This document shows positions 52,994-61,379 of a DNA stretch of 64,000 nucleotides, piece by piece (the first letter of the stretch is position 1; each line of letters begins with the position of its first letter). The notes beneath the pieces are model-generated. The model was not told where the DNA came from and did not search any database. It saw only the letters and a list, made by a program, of their open reading frames with translations. The translations under genes and the position numbers were made by a program. The DNA is from Formosa sp030427735 (GTDB lineage: Bacteria > Bacteroidota > Bacteroidia > Flavobacteriales > Flavobacteriaceae), in the NCBI RefSeq assembly GCF_051200825.1, contig NZ_CP195158.1:2480001-2544000 (forward strand), in the 5' to 3' direction.

Positions 52994-53473
52994 ATGAAAA
53001 CGGCAACAGTTAAAACCCTTAAAACCGAATTACAACATTTATCTCAAACCGAACTCATAGCGCTCTGCTTACGTTTATCGAAATTTAAAAAGGAAAATAA
53101 AGAACTCCTAACCTATCTGCTTTTTGAAGCCGACAACGAACACCAATACATAGCCACAGTTACACAGGAGCTGCACGAGCAATTTAAAAACATAAACCCT
53201 AATAGCTACTTCTACATAAAAAAAAGCGTGCGTAAAATTTTAAGACAGCTAAAAACTTACGCCAGATATTCGGGTAAAAAGGAAACAGAAATTGAATTGT
53301 TATTATTTTTTTGCAAGGAGTTAAAAAGCTTTAAACCTACTATAAAACACAATCTTACTCTAACCAATTTATACAACAGACAAATTGAAACCATTAAGAA
53401 ACTTATCACAGGGCTTCACGAAGATTTACAATACGATTTTAATTTGGAATTGGAAGCTTTAACTACTATTTAG
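52994..53473 (+). CDS. Hypothetical helical protein
   Basis: 159 residues, Lys/Leu/Glu-rich, all-helical by appearance (QHLSQTELIALCLRLSKFKKENKELLTYLLFEADNEHQY near the start). No signal peptide, no membrane helix and no motif I recognise. It starts with no gap after DUF202, so they are likely one unit, and its end overlaps by 8 bp the convergent LolA-like gene. Conserved length and base usage like its neighbours suggest a real gene; function unknown. Confidence 0.6.
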   Translation: MKTATVKTLKTELQHLSQTELIALCLRLSKFKKENKELLTYLLFEADNEHQYIATVTQELHEQFKNINPNSYFYIKKSVRKILRQLKTYARYSGKKETEIELLLFFCKELKSFKPTIKHNLTLTNLYNRQIETIKKLITGLHEDLQYDFNLELEALTTI

Positions 53474-54122
53474 CCAAATTAGATTTAATTGAATAATTAG
53501 ACATGGTAAGCACAATTTTACCAGTTTTAACACCATCTGCTTTCATTTGGTCTTTATTAACTGTAGTGCCCTTTCCCATATAATTTAAAGGAATTTTAAT
53601 ACGCTCTATTTCAAAATTTACAGCCACTTGTTGTGGTAAAATTTCTGTTGGTTCCTTATAATAAAAAACCACAATATAGGTACCATTTTTTTTAGTGCTT
53701 ATTTCTGTTTCTACAATACGCTCCAAATGGGTATCTATTAAAACCGTCGCTATAGCAAAATCGGCACGTTTATCGGTTGGTATAATGTTTACAGATTTAT
53801 ACAATGCCCCATCCCGCTCTTCTTGTCCGCGATCTACTGTAATAAATGGATATTCGAACAGTTGTTGCAACGAAAAATCTAAACCTCGTTTTGGAAGCAT
53901 CACAAAATCTTTCGAATCGAATTTGGTTGGTTTGCCTTTTTCATAAATCATTGTAGCATACTTGGTAGGCATATTTATAAAGCTAATATCAACATCTAAT
54001 TGTAAATCTACCGTAAACCCTTCAACAGTATCCATTCTAGATTTTACAGCCAATAAATCGGCATCAATTTGTTGTGCCCAGACTCCAGAAACACAAAAAA
54101 ACAAGAAAAGTAAACGTATCAT
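53466..54122 (-). CDS. LolA-like outer-membrane lipoprotein carrier-related protein
   Basis: 218 residues. Signal peptide MIRLLFLFFCVSGVWAQ, then repeated beta-strand segments (VKSRMDTVEGFTVDLQLDVDISF, RIVETEISTKKNGTYIVVFYYKEP, PQQVAVNFEIERIKIPLNYMG) suggesting the half-barrel LolA/LolB-type fold. Sequence match is weak, so the call rests on layout. It is the last gene of a four-gene minus-strand operon with an ABC ATPase and permease; its ATG overlaps the permease stop by 4 bases. That context suggests it carries something the ABC pair handles. Alternative: a plain periplasmic beta protein. Confidence 0.5.
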   Translation of the reverse strand: MIRLLFLFFCVSGVWAQQIDADLLAVKSRMDTVEGFTVDLQLDVDISFINMPTKYATMIYEKGKPTKFDSKDFVMLPKRGLDFSLQQLFEYPFITVDRGQEERDGALYKSVNIIPTDKRADFAIATVLIDTHLERIVETEISTKKNGTYIVVFYYKEPTEILPQQVAVNFEIERIKIPLNYMGKGTTVNKDQMKADGVKTGKIVLTMSNYSIKSNLAK

Positions 54123-54949
54123 CCTATATCTTTTTTATTAAACACATAAATTCCTAAACCCGCAAATAACAAGGTATAAATTACCAACATTACGCTATTA
54201 ACGCCTATTGACACCCAATCGATATCCTGATAAAAAAAATATTGCCAAGTATCGTTAAGTTTAAAGAAAAACAGACTGTTTAAAAACGAATTTCCGAAAT
54301 CTATTTTAAGTAAAACATTAGAAAGTATTAAAAACAATGCTGCAACAATCCAGGTTTTTGTAGCTTCTTTAAAAAATACTGCCAAAGTTAGACTGGTTAC
54401 CGAGAAAAAAACCATAGAAAAGGCTCCCGAAACAAAAGCGTAACTTAAACGATAAACCGCATCTGTCTGTTCGAAAAAATTTAAGGCATTTAAATACACG
54501 ATTAAATCTCCTGTCCCGAATACAGCATACGACAATATAAATGCAGATAATGCCATTAAAACTACAACCACTACAGTAAAAGTAATAGCTACAATGTACT
54601 TACTAAGCATGAATTGCCATTTACTTACAGGCTGCAACATCATGGCTTGTACAGTGCGGTCTTTATACTCCGATGTTAACATACCAGATACCACAATCAT
54701 TAAAATGAGTGGCAAATTAAACCAAAGTGAATTTAATATTAGGTAAACCAACAAATTACCATTTAACAAAGTACCTTCAAAATAAAAGGATTGTTTTAAA
54801 TTGTCTAGTAGAATATCTATAATGGTTGCGCCTTGATAATACGCACTTACCAAAATAACCATTTCAATTACAAATAGAGCAGCTAGAGCATAATAGGTTT
54901 TGCCTTGCTTAAATAATTTATAAAACTCTGAGGCGACTAATGCTTTCAT
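54119..54949 (-). CDS. ABC-2 type transporter permease
   Basis: 276 residues, six membrane helices. Opening VASEFYKLFKQGKTYYAL and SGMLTSEYKDRTVQAMMLQPVSKWQFMLSKYI, typical of ABC2_membrane permeases related to lantibiotic-immunity and NatB-type exporters. Translationally coupled to the ATPase before it (4-base overlap) and to the LolA-like gene after it. Substrate unknown. Confidence 0.88.
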   Translation of the reverse strand: MKALVASEFYKLFKQGKTYYALAALFVIEMVILVSAYYQGATIIDILLDNLKQSFYFEGTLLNGNLLVYLILNSLWFNLPLILMIVVSGMLTSEYKDRTVQAMMLQPVSKWQFMLSKYIVAITFTVVVVVLMALSAFILSYAVFGTGDLIVYLNALNFFEQTDAVYRLSYAFVSGAFSMVFFSVTSLTLAVFFKEATKTWIVAALFLILSNVLLKIDFGNSFLNSLFFFKLNDTWQYFFYQDIDWVSIGVNSVMLVIYTLLFAGLGIYVFNKKDIG

Positions 54950-55803
54950 ACAGTATTAAACTCAAACAATTTATCCATATTTAATTCGGGCACACAAGAC
55001 GTAATATAAATGTGCTCTTCATGCAGTTTTTGTATTAATTCAGGCACTTCTTCTGCCGCCAAAGTTACACTCGCCGACGCGCCCTTAAAGACGGTTTTAT
55101 AGTTTTGCAAAGTTTTAGATGCCTTAATATTTGGAGCCGTAAAATTATAACTTGTAGTATGCTCTTGAATAATGTTTTGTGTAACACCAGATTTTATAAT
55201 GTTGCCGTTTTTTATAACAAACAATCGGGTACATATTTTGCTTAATTCTTCAATAATATGGGATGAAATAATAATAGCCAATCCTTTTTTTTCGGCTAAT
55301 TCTATAATTAGTTGCCGTAAGGCCGATATCCCTAAAGGATCCAATCCCGAAAACGGTTCATCTAAAATTAAACATTTTGGGTTGTTTAATAATGCTATAG
55401 CTATACCCAAACGCTGTTTCATCCCCATAGAAAAATGCTTTACAGGATCGGTTCTATTTGTAGGCAGTCCAACTTGCTGCAATTTGTTAATTAAATCGGG
55501 AGTTGTAACGTTTAAACCCTGTACTTTACAAAATAGCTTTAAATTATCGTAAGCATTTAAATACTCGTACAATGCAGGTTTTTCAATTATACCGCCAATA
55601 GGTTTTACGCCGTTAGCATTTAGGGTTACAGTACCAGAATCAGCTTTTACTAAACCCAGAATAATTTTAAAAAGTGTTGTTTTACCAGCGCCATTTGCCC
55701 CTAATAAACCAGAGACTTCACCTGCATTACAAACTAAATTTACAGCATTTAAAATTTGAAGATTGCCATACGATTTACAGACATCTTTTACGGATAATAT
55801 CAT
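54946..55803 (-). CDS. ABC transporter ATP-binding protein
   Basis: 285 residues. Walker A LLGANGAGKTTLFKIILG near 33-50, Q-loop PIGGIIEKPALYEYL, signature FSMGMKQRLGIAIAL, Walker B CLILDEPFSGLDPLG, H-loop IISSHIIEEL. Belongs to the CcmA/BcrA-type group that pairs with ABC-2 permeases for export. Overlaps the permease start by 4 bases and is itself overlapped by the upstream unknown gene by 4 bases. Confidence 0.93.
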   Translation of the reverse strand: MILSVKDVCKSYGNLQILNAVNLVCNAGEVSGLLGANGAGKTTLFKIILGLVKADSGTVTLNANGVKPIGGIIEKPALYEYLNAYDNLKLFCKVQGLNVTTPDLINKLQQVGLPTNRTDPVKHFSMGMKQRLGIAIALLNNPKCLILDEPFSGLDPLGISALRQLIIELAEKKGLAIIISSHIIEELSKICTRLFVIKNGNIIKSGVTQNIIQEHTTSYNFTAPNIKASKTLQNYKTVFKGASASVTLAAEEVPELIQKLHEEHIYITSCVPELNMDKLFEFNTV

Positions 55804-56342
55804 GCAGAAAATTCTAATTGAAGTTTTTTATAATCGAATTTGGATTGATAAGTCTTTTCCATAAAAGTACGCGCCCAAAAGGTTTTCCGAATAAGGAATA
55901 ACGGATCTTTCACCATAAAATACGGCACAAAATGATGCCATTTTACACCGCGTTTTTTATAATAATTGGCTACATGTTGCTCTATTCCTAGTTCGCTAGC
56001 AGCGACTAAAGCAGCCGAACGCTGACACTTAGACCCAATATAATTGGCCGCTATTCTGTTCTGAAAACCATACTCGAAAAACTGATCTTTTGCTCGTTTA
56101 TAATTTTGATATCGCGACCAGCCATCCATTAATACCAAAAAAATATGTATAAACGAAAACAAAAAACAAACCAACCAAAGTATTTGCCACCCGACACTAT
56201 CTGTTTGTAAAGATTTTTTAAGAAAAACCCAAAACCCCCAAGATTCTAGTATAAATAAAATTAAAGAATAATACAGCAGCTTCCCTACTCTTAAATAAGA
56301 ACAAAATGGATGTGGTTGTTTAGGTAAGCTAGCGAATTCCAT
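55800..56342 (-). CDS. Hypothetical membrane protein, first gene of the ABC operon
   Basis: 180 residues with two membrane helices (about 24-44, LYYSLILFILESWGFWVFL, and 52-73) and a basic soluble tail with KCQRSAALVAASELGIEQHVANYYKKRGVKWHHFVPYFM. I do not recognise a family. The basic aromatic-rich WHHF motif is distinctive. Its stop overlaps the ATPase ATG by 4 bases, so it is expressed together with the transporter. Confidence 0.65.
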   Translation of the reverse strand: MEFASLPKQPHPFCSYLRVGKLLYYSLILFILESWGFWVFLKKSLQTDSVGWQILWLVCFLFSFIHIFLVLMDGWSRYQNYKRAKDQFFEYGFQNRIAANYIGSKCQRSAALVAASELGIEQHVANYYKKRGVKWHHFVPYFMVKDPLFLIRKTFWARTFMEKTYQSKFDYKKLQLEFSA

Positions 56343-56391
56343 GATAACAAATAAAATAAATCTTTAACTAATTTACCATATAAATGTTAAT

Positions 56392-56424
56392 AAAAAAAGC
56401 CTGTAGATAACTACAGGCTTTCTT
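56392..56424 (-). terminator. ndk terminator
   Basis: AAGCCTGTAG and CTACAGGCTT form a 10-bp stem with a 4-base loop; on the minus strand it is followed by a run of T, 19 bp after the ndk stop. Confidence 0.88.
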
Positions 56425-56442
56425 AATATGTTAATTTATTGT

Positions 56443-56862
56443 TTAAAACATGTCGCGTCCAGCAAAATGAAAAGCACCTTCTATTGCTGCATTTTCATCG
56501 CTATCACTTCCATGCACAGCATTTTCGCTAATAGAATCTGCATACATTTTACGAATAGTACCTTCGGCTGCATCAGCTGGATTTGTAGCACCAATAAGGG
56601 TTCTAAAATCTGCTACGGCATTTTCTTTCTCTAAAATAGCCGCTACAATTGGACCACGAGTCATATACTCTACCAACTCACCAAAAAACGGACGCTCACT
56701 GTGTATTGCGTAAAAAGCTTCAGCATCTGCTTTGGTCATTTGCGTTAACTTCATCGCTACTATTCTAAACCCTGAAGCGTTTATTTTTTCTAAAATTGCG
56801 CCAATGTGTCCTTTTTCAACAGCATCTGGCTTAAGCATTGTAAATGTTCTATTTGTTGCCAT
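56443..56862 (-). CDS. ndk: Nucleoside diphosphate kinase
   Basis: 139 residues from ATG at 56862 (MATNRTFTMLKPDAVEKGHIG), the usual Ndk length; the longer TTG frame includes the promoter. Catalytic His117 lies in NAVHGSDS. Balances NTP and dNTP pools by phosphate transfer. Single gene with its own promoter element and terminator. Confidence 0.97.
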   Translation of the reverse strand: MATNRTFTMLKPDAVEKGHIGAILEKINASGFRIVAMKLTQMTKADAEAFYAIHSERPFFGELVEYMTRGPIVAAILEKENAVADFRTLIGATNPADAAEGTIRKMYADSISENAVHGSDSDENAAIEGAFHFAGRDMF

Positions 56863-56882
56863 TTGTTTTTTTAAATTTGCTG

Positions 56883-56890
56883 CAAAAGTA
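56883..56890 (-). promoter_or_regulatory. Candidate -7 element for ndk
   Basis: Minus strand TACTTTTG matches TAnnTTTG, 20 bases before the ndk ATG at 56862. It falls inside the longer frame that would begin at 56922, which supports the shorter start. Confidence 0.55.
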
Positions 56891-56949
56891 ATGCATTTCT
56901 TTAGAACTACCATATAAACCAATATTAAAAAATTGTATCTTCGCCCCTT

Positions 56950-57966
56950 ATGACAGTTTCAGAAATCACCCAAATACAAACGCTTTTAAGCACGCCAAAA
57001 CGCATTGTTATTGTTCCGCATAAAAATCCAGATGGCGATGCCATGGGCTCTACACTTGCGCTTTACCATTACTTAAAACAATACAATCACCTAGCTGTTG
57101 TGATTGCTCCAAACGATTATCCAGATTTTTTAAAATGGCTACCAGGAGACGATACTGTATTAAAATACGATAGTAATACAGCGCACTGCAATACCATTAT
57201 TGCAGATGCAGAACTGATTTTTACATTAGATTTTAATGCCTTACATCGCGTAGAAAACATGGGCGAAGAACTAGCTAACAGCAAAGCTATAAAACTCATG
57301 ATAGACCATCACCAACAGCCAGAACCTTACGCTTTGTACACGTATTCTGACGTTACAATGAGTTCTACCTGCGAAATGGTGTATCGTTTTATAGAAATGT
57401 TAGGCGATACCAATAAGATAACCCAAGCTATGGCCACCTGCTTGTACACAGGCATTATGACCGATACAGGCTCGTTTAGATTTGCGGCTACTACAAGCGA
57501 AACCCATTACATTATTGGTAAACTTATAGAACACGGTGCCAACAATGCCGAAATTCATAATAAGATTTACGACACCAACAGCTACGAGAGATTGCAATTA
57601 TTAGGTTGTGCACTTAACAACCTTAAAGTTATTCCCGAATTAAATACGGCTTACATTACCTTATCTCAAGACGAACTTAATCAATTCAACTTCAAAAAAG
57701 GAGATACCGAAGGATTTGTTAACTACGGGCTATCGCTCAACAATATTAAATTTGCAGCTATTTTTATAGAACATAAGCAAGAAAATATTATTAAAATTTC
57801 GCTTAGGTCTAAAGGTGATTTCTCTGTAAACGAATTCTCCAGACGATATTTTGAAGGAGGTGGACATACCAATGCTGCTGGCGGAAAAAGTGATTTATCT
57901 CTAAACGATACAGTTGAAAAATTTATTAGTATCTTACCAAGCCATAAAAATGAATTAACCTCATGA
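56950..57966 (+). CDS. nrnA: DHH/DHHA1 phosphoesterase, NrnA-like
   Basis: 338 residues. DHH motifs: VPHKNPDGDAMGSTLAL, FTLDFNALHRVENM, IDHHQQPEPYA (DHH near 119) and the C-terminal DHHA1 GGGHTNAAGG. NrnA degrades short RNA oligomers and dephosphorylates pAp. Its stop overlaps the gldI start by 4 bases (ATGA), so RNA turnover and gliding-linked isomerase genes share a message. Near-consensus TATCTTCG at 56936-56943 stands 6 bases before the ATG. Confidence 0.92.
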   Translation: MTVSEITQIQTLLSTPKRIVIVPHKNPDGDAMGSTLALYHYLKQYNHLAVVIAPNDYPDFLKWLPGDDTVLKYDSNTAHCNTIIADAELIFTLDFNALHRVENMGEELANSKAIKLMIDHHQQPEPYALYTYSDVTMSSTCEMVYRFIEMLGDTNKITQAMATCLYTGIMTDTGSFRFAATTSETHYIIGKLIEHGANNAEIHNKIYDTNSYERLQLLGCALNNLKVIPELNTAYITLSQDELNQFNFKKGDTEGFVNYGLSLNNIKFAAIFIEHKQENIIKISLRSKGDFSVNEFSRRYFEGGGHTNAAGGKSDLSLNDTVEKFISILPSHKNELTS

Positions 57967-58502
57967 AAAAATTACTTTTATGTTGTATAATATTGGTAAG
58001 TGTAATCGCTTGTAAATCTCCCGAGGCCAGACGACCAATATCGGTAACTAGCGGTTCGTTTATAGACGAGTCTGTAAAACGAAATACGCAATTATACGAA
58101 AGCGAAAAACAACAATTTCAGGAGTATATTAACAAAAATCCAAATCAAAAGTACATCGCTTCCAATAGTGGATTTTGGTACACTTACAACACACAAATAA
58201 CAGCAGATTCCTTACCCAAACCCGATTATGGCGACATTGTTTTTTTTGATTACGATGTGAAATCGCTTAACGGCATACAAATCTATTCTGCCAACGAAAC
58301 CAAGCCAGACCGCTACGTAATGGATCAACAAGAACTATTTACAGGACTCCGCGAAGGCTTAAAATTAATGAAAGCTGGAGAAACTGTAACCTTTCTTTTT
58401 CCGTCGTCTAAAGCTTATGGCTATTATGGCGACGAAAATAAAATTGGCACCAACATACCCCTTATTTGCAAAGTAACAGTACATTCAATAACCGAAAATT
58501 AA
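57963..58502 (+). CDS. gldI: Gliding motility FKBP-type peptidyl-prolyl isomerase GldI
   Basis: 179 residues. Lipoprotein signal MKKLLLCCIILVSVIACKS with Cys17. The FKBP domain (about 75-178) has YGDIVFFDYDVKSLNGIQIY, GLREGLKLMKAGETVTFLFPSSKAYGYYGDENKIGTNIPLICKV. GldI is needed for gliding in Flavobacterium johnsoniae, probably folding envelope gliding proteins. Overlaps nrnA by 4 bases and precedes another isomerase by 9 bp. Confidence 0.93.
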   Translation: MKKLLLCCIILVSVIACKSPEARRPISVTSGSFIDESVKRNTQLYESEKQQFQEYINKNPNQKYIASNSGFWYTYNTQITADSLPKPDYGDIVFFDYDVKSLNGIQIYSANETKPDRYVMDQQELFTGLREGLKLMKAGETVTFLFPSSKAYGYYGDENKIGTNIPLICKVTVHSITEN

Positions 58503-58511
58503 TTACAAAAA

Positions 58512-59648
58512 ATGACCCTATTAAAACAAACATTAAAGATTTTTTTGCTTACGCTTATTCTAAGCTTTACAGCATGTAACGAAAAATACCCAGATTTACC
58601 AGATGGCATCTATGCCGAATTCATTACCAACAAAGGTACCATGGTGGCTAATTTAGAGTACAAAAAAGTACCTGTAACCGTAGCCAACTTTATTACTTTG
58701 GCAGAAGGCACAAACACTATGGTAGACAGTACTTACAAAAACAAAAAATACTACAACGGTACCATTTTTCATCGTGTTATCGATAAATTCATGATTCAAG
58801 GTGGCGATCCTACCGGAACTGGTACAGGCAGCCCTGGATATAAATTCAACGATGAATTTAACGACGAATTAAAGCACGACAAGCCAGGCATTTTATCTAT
58901 GGCCAACTCTGGTCCTAACACCAATGGCAGTCAGTTTTTTATTACAGAAATACCAACGCCTAATTTAGATAACAGACATGCTGTTTTTGGTGAATTGGTT
59001 TTAGGATTAGAAGTGCAAGACACGATATCGAATGTAGAGCGCGACGGAAGAGACAAACCTTTAGAAGACGTTGTACTACAACAAGTAAACATTATAAGAA
59101 AAGGTGCTGAAGCCAAAAAATTTGATGCTAATGCCGTATTCTTAAACAGTTTTGAAGAAATCGAAAAACAGAAAAAAGAAGCCGAAGCAAAATTAGAACA
59201 AGCTAAAGCAGACTTTTTAGAAAGCGACAAAGCGCTACGTGAAAAAATGGAAACCTTACCTTCTGGTTTAGGTATATCTGTTATTGAAAAAGGTGATGGA
59301 ACTAAACCAACTTCTGAAGACAAAGTACTTATTGGTTATGCAGGATATTTAGAAGATGGTGCTTTATTCGATACCAACTACCCTGAAATAGCTAAAGTTT
59401 ACGGACAGTACAATCCGCAACGCGATGCTCAAGGCGGTTATCAACCATTCCCTATGATTTACAACGAAAGCGCAGGCTTAATTCCTGGCTTCAGAGAAGC
59501 CATGCTTAATATGAATGTAGGCGACAAAGCTCGTGTTTACATTCCATCGGCTTTAGCTTATGGCGAACGTGGTGCACCTCCGGTTATCAAACCAAATACC
59601 AACCTTGTTTTCGATTTAGAAATTACAGGTGTTGTTGGTCAAGAGTAA
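58512..59648 (+). CDS. Cyclophilin-FKBP fusion peptidyl-prolyl isomerase lipoprotein
   Basis: 378 residues with lipobox LILSFTACN (Cys about 22). A cyclophilin domain at about 35-195 (FHRVIDKFMIQGGDPTGTGTGSPGY, GSQFFIT), a charged helical linker at about 205-245 (EKQKKEAEAKLEQAKADFLE), and an FKBP domain at about 255-378 (YNESAGLIPGFREAMLNMNVGDKARVYIPSALAYGERGAPPVIKPNTNLVFDLEI). Two isomerase folds on one lipoprotein suggest a broad envelope foldase. Follows gldI by 9 bp. Confidence 0.93.
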   Translation: MTLLKQTLKIFLLTLILSFTACNEKYPDLPDGIYAEFITNKGTMVANLEYKKVPVTVANFITLAEGTNTMVDSTYKNKKYYNGTIFHRVIDKFMIQGGDPTGTGTGSPGYKFNDEFNDELKHDKPGILSMANSGPNTNGSQFFITEIPTPNLDNRHAVFGELVLGLEVQDTISNVERDGRDKPLEDVVLQQVNIIRKGAEAKKFDANAVFLNSFEEIEKQKKEAEAKLEQAKADFLESDKALREKMETLPSGLGISVIEKGDGTKPTSEDKVLIGYAGYLEDGALFDTNYPEIAKVYGQYNPQRDAQGGYQPFPMIYNESAGLIPGFREAMLNMNVGDKARVYIPSALAYGERGAPPVIKPNTNLVFDLEITGVVGQE

Positions 59649-59665
59649 ACCTAAATAGCTATTAG

Positions 59666-59698
59666 TAGTGGAATATAAGTAGTGGAATATAAGTAGTG
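59666..59698 (+). repeat. Short tandem repeat of a 14-mer
   Basis: TAGTGGAATATAAG occurs twice in tandem followed by TAGTG. It lies just past the isomerase stop and has no coding role. Confidence 0.85.
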
Positions 59699-59786
59699 AG
59701 ATTGTTAGTATTGCAGCTTGTTCTTTCAGATAAAAAAGTCAATACGCTATCATAATACAACACATATTTTCAACATACTAATTCAT

Positions 59787-59818
59787 AAAAAAAATCCGCT
59801 AAACAGCGGATTTTTTTA
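59787..59818. terminator. Bidirectional terminator
   Basis: AATCCGCT and AGCGGATT form an 8-bp stem with an AAAC loop and A/T runs on both sides, serving the isomerase operon and the convergent pepD. Confidence 0.88.
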
Positions 59819-59843
59819 TTCTAGAATTGTGCTATAAGAGCCC

Positions 59844-61304
59844 TTATTTCTTTGGAATGTGCTTTAAAATTTCCAAAACAAATGTCCAATATTTTTGAGC
59901 CGATGAAATACTGGCACGTTCATCTGGAGAGTGCGCACCTTTTATCGTCGGGCCAAAACTAATCATTTCCATATCTTGATAATTAGATCCTAAAATACCA
60001 CATTCTAAACCAGCATGACAAGCCGCTACATGAGCTTTTTCGCCATTTAAACGCTCGTATGTTTCGTCTAACACTTTTAAAATAGACGATTCCATATTTG
60101 GTGTCCATCCTGGGTAATCGCCTTTAAATTCTACTTCGCAACCTGTTAATTCGAAAGTTGCACGTAAGGTATTTGCTAAATCCCATTTAGAACTATCTAC
60201 CGAAGATCGTGTTAAACATCCTACTTTAATTTTACCATCCTTTAAAATCACACGTGCAATGTTATTAGAAGTTTCCACCAGTTCTGGAATATCTGCACTC
60301 ATTCTGTACACGCCATTATGTGCCGCATATAAAGCACGAGTAAACCCTTCCTGAACCCCTAGATCCATAATAAATTTTGGAGTTTCCACAGCTTCAATCA
60401 GCACCTTTAAATCTGGCTCCATGGTTTTTAGTTCGGCTTTAATAATTTCGGCTTGTTGATTCATTTCAAACTCGAAAGCAGCTTTATGCACCGCATCAAT
60501 AGCTACAATAGCCATACTTTCTCTAGGTATGGCATTTCGTAAACTACCACCATCGATTTCTGAAATGCGTAAACCAAAATTCTCGAAACCATCGAAAAGT
60601 AAACGGTTTAAAATCTTATTGGCATTGCCTAGACCTTCGTGAATTTGCATCCCCGAATGTCCACCTTGTAAGCCTTTAACTGTAATTTTATAGCCTATTT
60701 TAAACTCTGGCGTTTCTTCTTGATTATACGATCTTGTTGCTGTAACATCTACACCACCAGCACAACCTACACCAATTTCATCATCTTCTTCGGTATCTAG
60801 ATTTAAAAGAATATCACCTTTTAAAAGTCCACCTTTTAAACCTTGAGCACCCGTCATTCCAGTTTCTTCATCAATCGTAAATAACGCCTCAAGTTCTGGA
60901 TGCGCAATGCTATCGCTTTCTAAAATAGCCATAATGGTTGCCACTCCCAAACCATTGTCGGCTCCTAAAGTGGTACCTTTTGCGCGTACCCAATCGCCAT
61001 CTACATACATGTCTATACCTTGGGTTTCGAAATCGAAAACAGTATCGTTATTTTTTTGGTGTACCATATCTAAATGCGACTGCATTACAATGGCTTTTCT
61101 GTCTTCCATACCTGCTGTGGCTGGCTTGCGAATAATAACATTTCCAACCTCATCAACTATCGTTTCAAGTCCTAACGAGGTTCCGAAATCTTTCATAAAA
61201 GCTATTACTTGAGCTTCTTTTTTAGATGCCCTTGGCACGGCATTTAAATCGGCAAATTTATTCCAAAGCGCATTGGGTTCTAATGCTCGTATTTCTGAAT
61301 TCAT
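59844..61304 (-). CDS. pepD: Aminoacyl-histidine dipeptidase (PepD, M20C)
   Basis: 486 residues. Zinc and catalytic motifs: MQSHLDMVHQ (His and Asp), GADNGLG (bridging Asp), IDEETGMTGAQ (Glu base and ligand), NLDTEEDDEIGVGCAGG, and CHAGLECG near the end. PepD cleaves Xaa-His dipeptides such as carnosine and others with broad specificity. Single gene with a candidate promoter 23 bases upstream. Confidence 0.94.
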   Translation of the reverse strand: MNSEIRALEPNALWNKFADLNAVPRASKKEAQVIAFMKDFGTSLGLETIVDEVGNVIIRKPATAGMEDRKAIVMQSHLDMVHQKNNDTVFDFETQGIDMYVDGDWVRAKGTTLGADNGLGVATIMAILESDSIAHPELEALFTIDEETGMTGAQGLKGGLLKGDILLNLDTEEDDEIGVGCAGGVDVTATRSYNQEETPEFKIGYKITVKGLQGGHSGMQIHEGLGNANKILNRLLFDGFENFGLRISEIDGGSLRNAIPRESMAIVAIDAVHKAAFEFEMNQQAEIIKAELKTMEPDLKVLIEAVETPKFIMDLGVQEGFTRALYAAHNGVYRMSADIPELVETSNNIARVILKDGKIKVGCLTRSSVDSSKWDLANTLRATFELTGCEVEFKGDYPGWTPNMESSILKVLDETYERLNGEKAHVAACHAGLECGILGSNYQDMEMISFGPTIKGAHSPDERASISSAQKYWTFVLEILKHIPKK

Positions 61305-61326
61305 AATATCGTTTTAAAATGTTATA

Positions 61327-61334
61327 CAAAGGTA
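61327..61334 (-). promoter_or_regulatory. Candidate -7 element for pepD
   Basis: Minus strand TACCTTTG matches TAnnTTTG, 22 bases before the ATG at 61304. Confidence 0.5.
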
Positions 61335-61367
61335 GGTATTCGCAGCAACCTATTACAAACATTTACC

Positions 61368-61375
61368 TATTTTTG
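61368..61375 (+). promoter_or_regulatory. Candidate -7 element with start codon 4 bases downstream
   Basis: TATTTTTG matches exactly and ends 4 bases before the DUF3810 ATG, so the transcript could be leaderless. Confidence 0.55.
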
Positions 61376-61379
61376 AGGT

